A stretch of 7,963 bases of DNA. Source: an uncultured Planctomycetota bacterium. Its GTDB lineage: Bacteria > Planctomycetota > UBA1135 > UBA2386. The position numbers and the translations under genes are program-made. A model generated the notes under the pieces. That model ran no database searches. It saw only the letters and a program-made list of their open reading frames with translations, and had not been told where the DNA came from. Positions 5,223 to 7,963 of the stretch are shown piece by piece. The DNA lies in NCBI GenBank assembly GCA_903925435.1, contig CAIYFF010000050.1, positions 1 to 7,963 on the forward strand. The letters are read 5' to 3'. How positions within the stretch are numbered: position 1 is the stretch's first letter; the number at the start of each line of letters is the position of its first letter.

Positions 5223-7963
5223 TTGGGTTCCTCGCCTGCGCCGAACAAGAACAGCCGCGAGTCGGTGACGAGCACAGTGTAGGCCTCGGCGGTGGCCAAC
5301 TCATGGGCCGACCGCGGCGTGGCTGCAACGACGAGGCTGGTCTTGCCGCCCGGCAGGGCCGAAGAACGGTCCGCCGTGCGCAGCGCGTAGAGGCGGACTG
5401 GCCCGGTCGAGCGACGCGACTGGGTCGCGTAGACGAGCAGGCCGTCGCGGATCCACGGCGTTCTCAGCACGTCCTCCGACGAGCTGCCCGCCGGCGTCTG
5501 GAAGGGTTCTTCGCCGTCCTGGAGCGGAAGGCAGACAAGGCGGCGGTCGCCGTTGTCGGGATCGAGGTCGGACAGCAGGAGTCGCTCCGGTGACGGCGCA
5601 TCCGTGCGCAGACGGCGCCAGTTGAGGACCTGGATGTCGTTGCCGAGGCCGATGGTGCGGACTTGCGCGCCGGTCTTCGCGTCGAGCACGAACGCTTCGC
5701 CGAGCACTGCCGGTCGTCCGCCGCGCGCAGGCGCGCCGCCGGCGATCAGGGCGATGCGACCATCGCGCAGCGCCTCCATCGCGAGCGACTGACCCTGCTT
5801 GCCGGTCCACTGCCAGGCGACGCTGCCATCCATCGCCATCGCGATCAGCGCCGGCGCGCCGTCGCCGCGCAGCGCTCCGTCAAGTGGCACGTAGATGCGT
5901 TCTGCGTCCGCGAAGAAGCGCTGCAACAGCAGCGGCGACTGGATCACTTCGGGCGGCGCCTTGGCCGCTTGCTGCAACTCTGCGCCAAGCCCGATCGCCG
6001 CGGTCGTGCGTCCGGTCAACGGATCGATGCGCAAGAGCGTGGTGGGGCCGCCTTCTTGCGTGCGCGTCAGCAGCAGGTCCGTCGCGGTCGGACGCGGCTG
6101 CGGCGCATAGTCCGCGCCGCTGAAGTCGCGAGCGAACACTTCGCGCCCGGTCAGTGGTTCGATGCCGCTGAGCGTGACGCGGTCGTCGCCTCGGCGCTGC
6201 GTGACGAGCAACACGCCGCCCAGAACGCCGTGGCACACATGCAGCGTCTCGTCTTGTCGCAGCGACCAGATGGCCGCGCCGGTGCGCGCGTCGATCGCGT
6301 CGATGCGTTCTAGTGAAGGCACGACGAGCACGCCGCCGCAGAGCCACATGCGCTCGACGCCTCCGGTGCGATGCACGAAGCGCGTCGGCAACGCAGGGTC
6401 GCCGAGGTCGAGCCCGCGCACCTGGTCCTCGATGCCGATGTAGATCATCGGCGGGATCGGCGGCGAGAAGCCATCGACGACGCGCAACGGCAACGCGCGC
6501 ATCGACGCAGGTGGCGCGGGGTTTTCGATCTCGCGCACGACCGCAGCCGGCAGCGACATGCGAAGCGATGCGGCCTCCGGCGCTGCGGCCATCGCGAATG
6601 CGCGCGCGACGTCCGAGTAGCTCTTGCCGTCGTCGCGCGGCCAGTCCGATGCTGTGGTGTCGCCCTGCAGCGTCGCCATCAGCGCATGCGCAAACGCCAG
6701 ATTGCCGCGAATGCGCGCGGCCTCGGCTGCGCGGCGCACCGTCCCGGGATGGCGCGCTTCGCCACGCGAGTTGCGCGACCACACGTCGATCGCGGTGGCG
6801 AGGTCGCCGCTCTCGACCGCCGCATCGAGCAGGCGCTGCTCGGCAATGCGCGCGGCGTCGCTGTGTGGATACGACTCGCAAACGATGCGCAGCGCGCGCG
6901 CATCGGATCCCGCGGCGGCAAGGCGCTCGGCTGCAGCTTGCTCGATCGATGCGTATGCGGCGCGACCGTTGGCTTCGAGGATGCCCGCGATCTCGGCGTG
7001 CGCCACTTCGGCGACCGTGCGGCGCAGCAGCGCGCTCTTGCCGTGGCGCATCAACAACTCCTGCCAGGCGGCGAGTCGTTCTGCGGGATCGTTGCACAAC
7101 CGCGCGAGGCGCCACGCGACGTAGACCTCGACGTCGACGGGGCCGAGCGCTTCGGGCAATGGAGACGTGGCCCCGCGTCCGCGCTGCAACAGCACGGCGA
7201 GTTCGCGGCGCAACGCTGCCGCGTCGTCGGCTGTGCGCTCCAACACGAGCGACTGCGCGCGCAAGAACGCAATCTGGTCCGGCGCGATCTCGCGCGCGTC
7301 GATGAGCAAGGCGAGCGCATCTGCGCCGCGCTTTTGTTCTGCGCGCACAAGCGTGGCGTCGAACAGCCGACGCAAGAACGTCGCGTGCAGCGGATGTTCC
7401 TTCGGCAGACCTTGCGCGACGCTGGCCGCGACTCCGCGACGGCACAGCGCCTCGATCTCCACTTCGCTGCCTGCGCCGCCTGCTGCGGTCAGCGTGCACA
7501 TGCGGAGGATCGCGGCGGGATCGTCGGGCGATGCCTCCATGATCTTGCGGCTGCGCTCGCGCAGCGCCGCGACATCGGCGAGCGCCTCGAATGCGCCGTT
7601 GCGCAGCGAGATCGCAATCCCGTCGACGAGCAGCAGGTTGCCCGGCGCGGCGAACGTGAGTTGCGGCGCGTCTTCTGCGCGCGAACCATCGGGCATCACG
7701 ACCTTGATCGAGTCCTGGCGCGGGATCCAGATGCGACCGTCCGTGAGCGCGGGCCGCGGGAACTCGTCTTGGTCGTCGAACAGCGGGTCGCGCGCGCTGA
7801 TCTGACGGATCGGTGCGGGGCGTTCGAGCGGAGCGCTGGGCCGCGCCTTCACTGCGACAACGCCAGCGCCCGAGAACACGAACTCGTCGCCGAGCGCGCC
7901 GCACAGCCAGCGCACGTCGTTGTTGCCGTTTGCCTTCGCTTCGTGCGCGATGCGCCACAGCAA
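5219..7963 (-). CDS. PQQ/BamB-like beta-propeller protein with helical TPR-like middle, 5' end missing
   Basis: The 3' part of a large gene; the frame is open to the right edge, so the true start lies outside and 914 residues are visible. Residues 70-130 look like the last blades of a preceding beta-rich domain (DGRIWI at 75-80, GNLLLVDGIAISL at 108-120). Residues about 135-480 are Ala/Leu/Arg-rich helices resembling TPR or other helical hairpins. Residues about 500-914 form a second propeller, with PQQ-type blade signatures IDARTGAAIWSL (557-568), IEPLTGREVFAR (601-612), IDPLTGRTTAAI (646-657) and LDAKTGAQVRTI (760-771). In this family such blades usually act as protein-binding scaffolds (as in BamB) or, less often, quinoprotein enzymes. 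I see no evidence for catalysis. Export is likely but cannot be confirmed without the N terminus. The TGA stop overlaps the ATG of the next gene. The fold call is firm; the function is unknown. Confidence 0.85.
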   Translation of the reverse strand: MLWRIAHEAKANGNNDVRWLCGALGDEFVFSGAGVVAVKARPSAPLERPAPIRQISARDPLFDDQDEFPRPALTDGRIWIPRQDSIKVVMPDGSRAEDAPQLTFAAPGNLLLVDGIAISLRNGAFEALADVAALRERSRKIMEASPDDPAAILRMCTLTAAGGAGSEVEIEALCRRGVAASVAQGLPKEHPLHATFLRRLFDATLVRAEQKRGADALALLIDAREIAPDQIAFLRAQSLVLERTADDAAALRRELAVLLQRGRGATSPLPEALGPVDVEVYVAWRLARLCNDPAERLAAWQELLMRHGKSALLRRTVAEVAHAEIAGILEANGRAAYASIEQAAAERLAAAGSDARALRIVCESYPHSDAARIAEQRLLDAAVESGDLATAIDVWSRNSRGEARHPGTVRRAAEAARIRGNLAFAHALMATLQGDTTASDWPRDDGKSYSDVARAFAMAAAPEAASLRMSLPAAVVREIENPAPPASMRALPLRVVDGFSPPIPPMIYIGIEDQVRGLDLGDPALPTRFVHRTGGVERMWLCGGVLVVPSLERIDAIDARTGAAIWSLRQDETLHVCHGVLGGVLLVTQRRGDDRVTLSGIEPLTGREVFARDFSGADYAPQPRPTATDLLLTRTQEGGPTTLLRIDPLTGRTTAAIGLGAELQQAAKAPPEVIQSPLLLQRFFADAERIYVPLDGALRGDGAPALIAMAMDGSVAWQWTGKQGQSLAMEALRDGRIALIAGGAPARGGRPAVLGEAFVLDAKTGAQVRTIGLGNDIQVLNWRRLRTDAPSPERLLLSDLDPDNGDRRLVCLPLQDGEEPFQTPAGSSSEDVLRTPWIRDGLLVYATQSRRSTGPVRLYALRTADRSSALPGGKTSLVVAATPRSAHELATAEAYTVLVTDSRLFLFGAGEEPK
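5229..5233 (-). promoter_or_regulatory. Ribosome binding site for the toroid-protein gene
   Basis: On the minus strand GAGGA lies 6 bases upstream of the ATG at 5222, inside the last codons of the upstream propeller gene. It supports the chosen start, which overlaps the upstream stop as ATGA, and suggests translational coupling. Confidence 0.6.

Noticed and set aside
3342..5282. Plus-strand open frame of 646 codons spanning three minus-strand genes
   Set aside because: It crosses two minus-strand gene boundaries and shows no domain or export signal; a codon-bias artefact.
5880..7958. Second minus-strand open frame of 692 codons in another frame of the propeller gene
   Set aside because: The product is extremely Arg-rich and lacks the PQQ blade signatures seen in the correct frame.
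5219..7963. PQQ-dependent dehydrogenase
   Set aside because: Only short blade signatures are visible. I see no cofactor-site disulfide or catalytic Asp context, so a scaffold-type propeller is the safer call.

Overview
The window is one tightly packed, G+C-rich block of four consecutive genes, all read right to left on the minus strand. There is no intergenic space beyond 2 bases. The gene order, the protein families and the high G+C content suggest a member of the Planctomycetota or a related environmental lineage. This is inference from family resemblance; there is no rRNA or other marker gene here. I see no tRNA, rRNA, mobile element, CRISPR array, terminator or stand-alone promoter.

Layout in transcription order: (1) 7963-5219, the C-terminal 914 or so residues of a large protein that runs off the right edge. 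It has the end of an N-terminal domain, a helical TPR-like middle and a C-terminal PQQ/BamB-like beta-propeller. (2) 5222-4065, a secreted 385-residue alpha/alpha-toroid protein of the prenyltransferase/squalene-oxidase-repeat type, without cyclase catalytic motifs. (3) 4062-1711, a 783-residue membrane protein with three N-terminal transmembrane segments and a large extracytoplasmic part, resembling the DUF4175 family. (4) 1714-1, a secreted, glutamine-rich coiled-coil protein (571 residues visible) that stays open to the left edge.

The genes are linked by an ATGA stop/start overlap (1 to 2), a 2-base gap with a GTG start (2 to 3) and a second ATGA overlap (3 to 4). They are almost certainly one translationally coupled transcript whose promoter and terminator lie outside the window. 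Every product appears to be membrane-bound or exported. The simplest reading is a multi-protein envelope assembly: a DUF4175-like membrane anchor, a Gln-rich coiled-coil partner that looks like the low-complexity half of single-chain DUF4175 proteins encoded separately, and two repeat-fold scaffold proteins. Its biochemical function is unknown. The long plus-strand open frames are by-products of G+C-rich codon bias opposite these genes and are not annotated.
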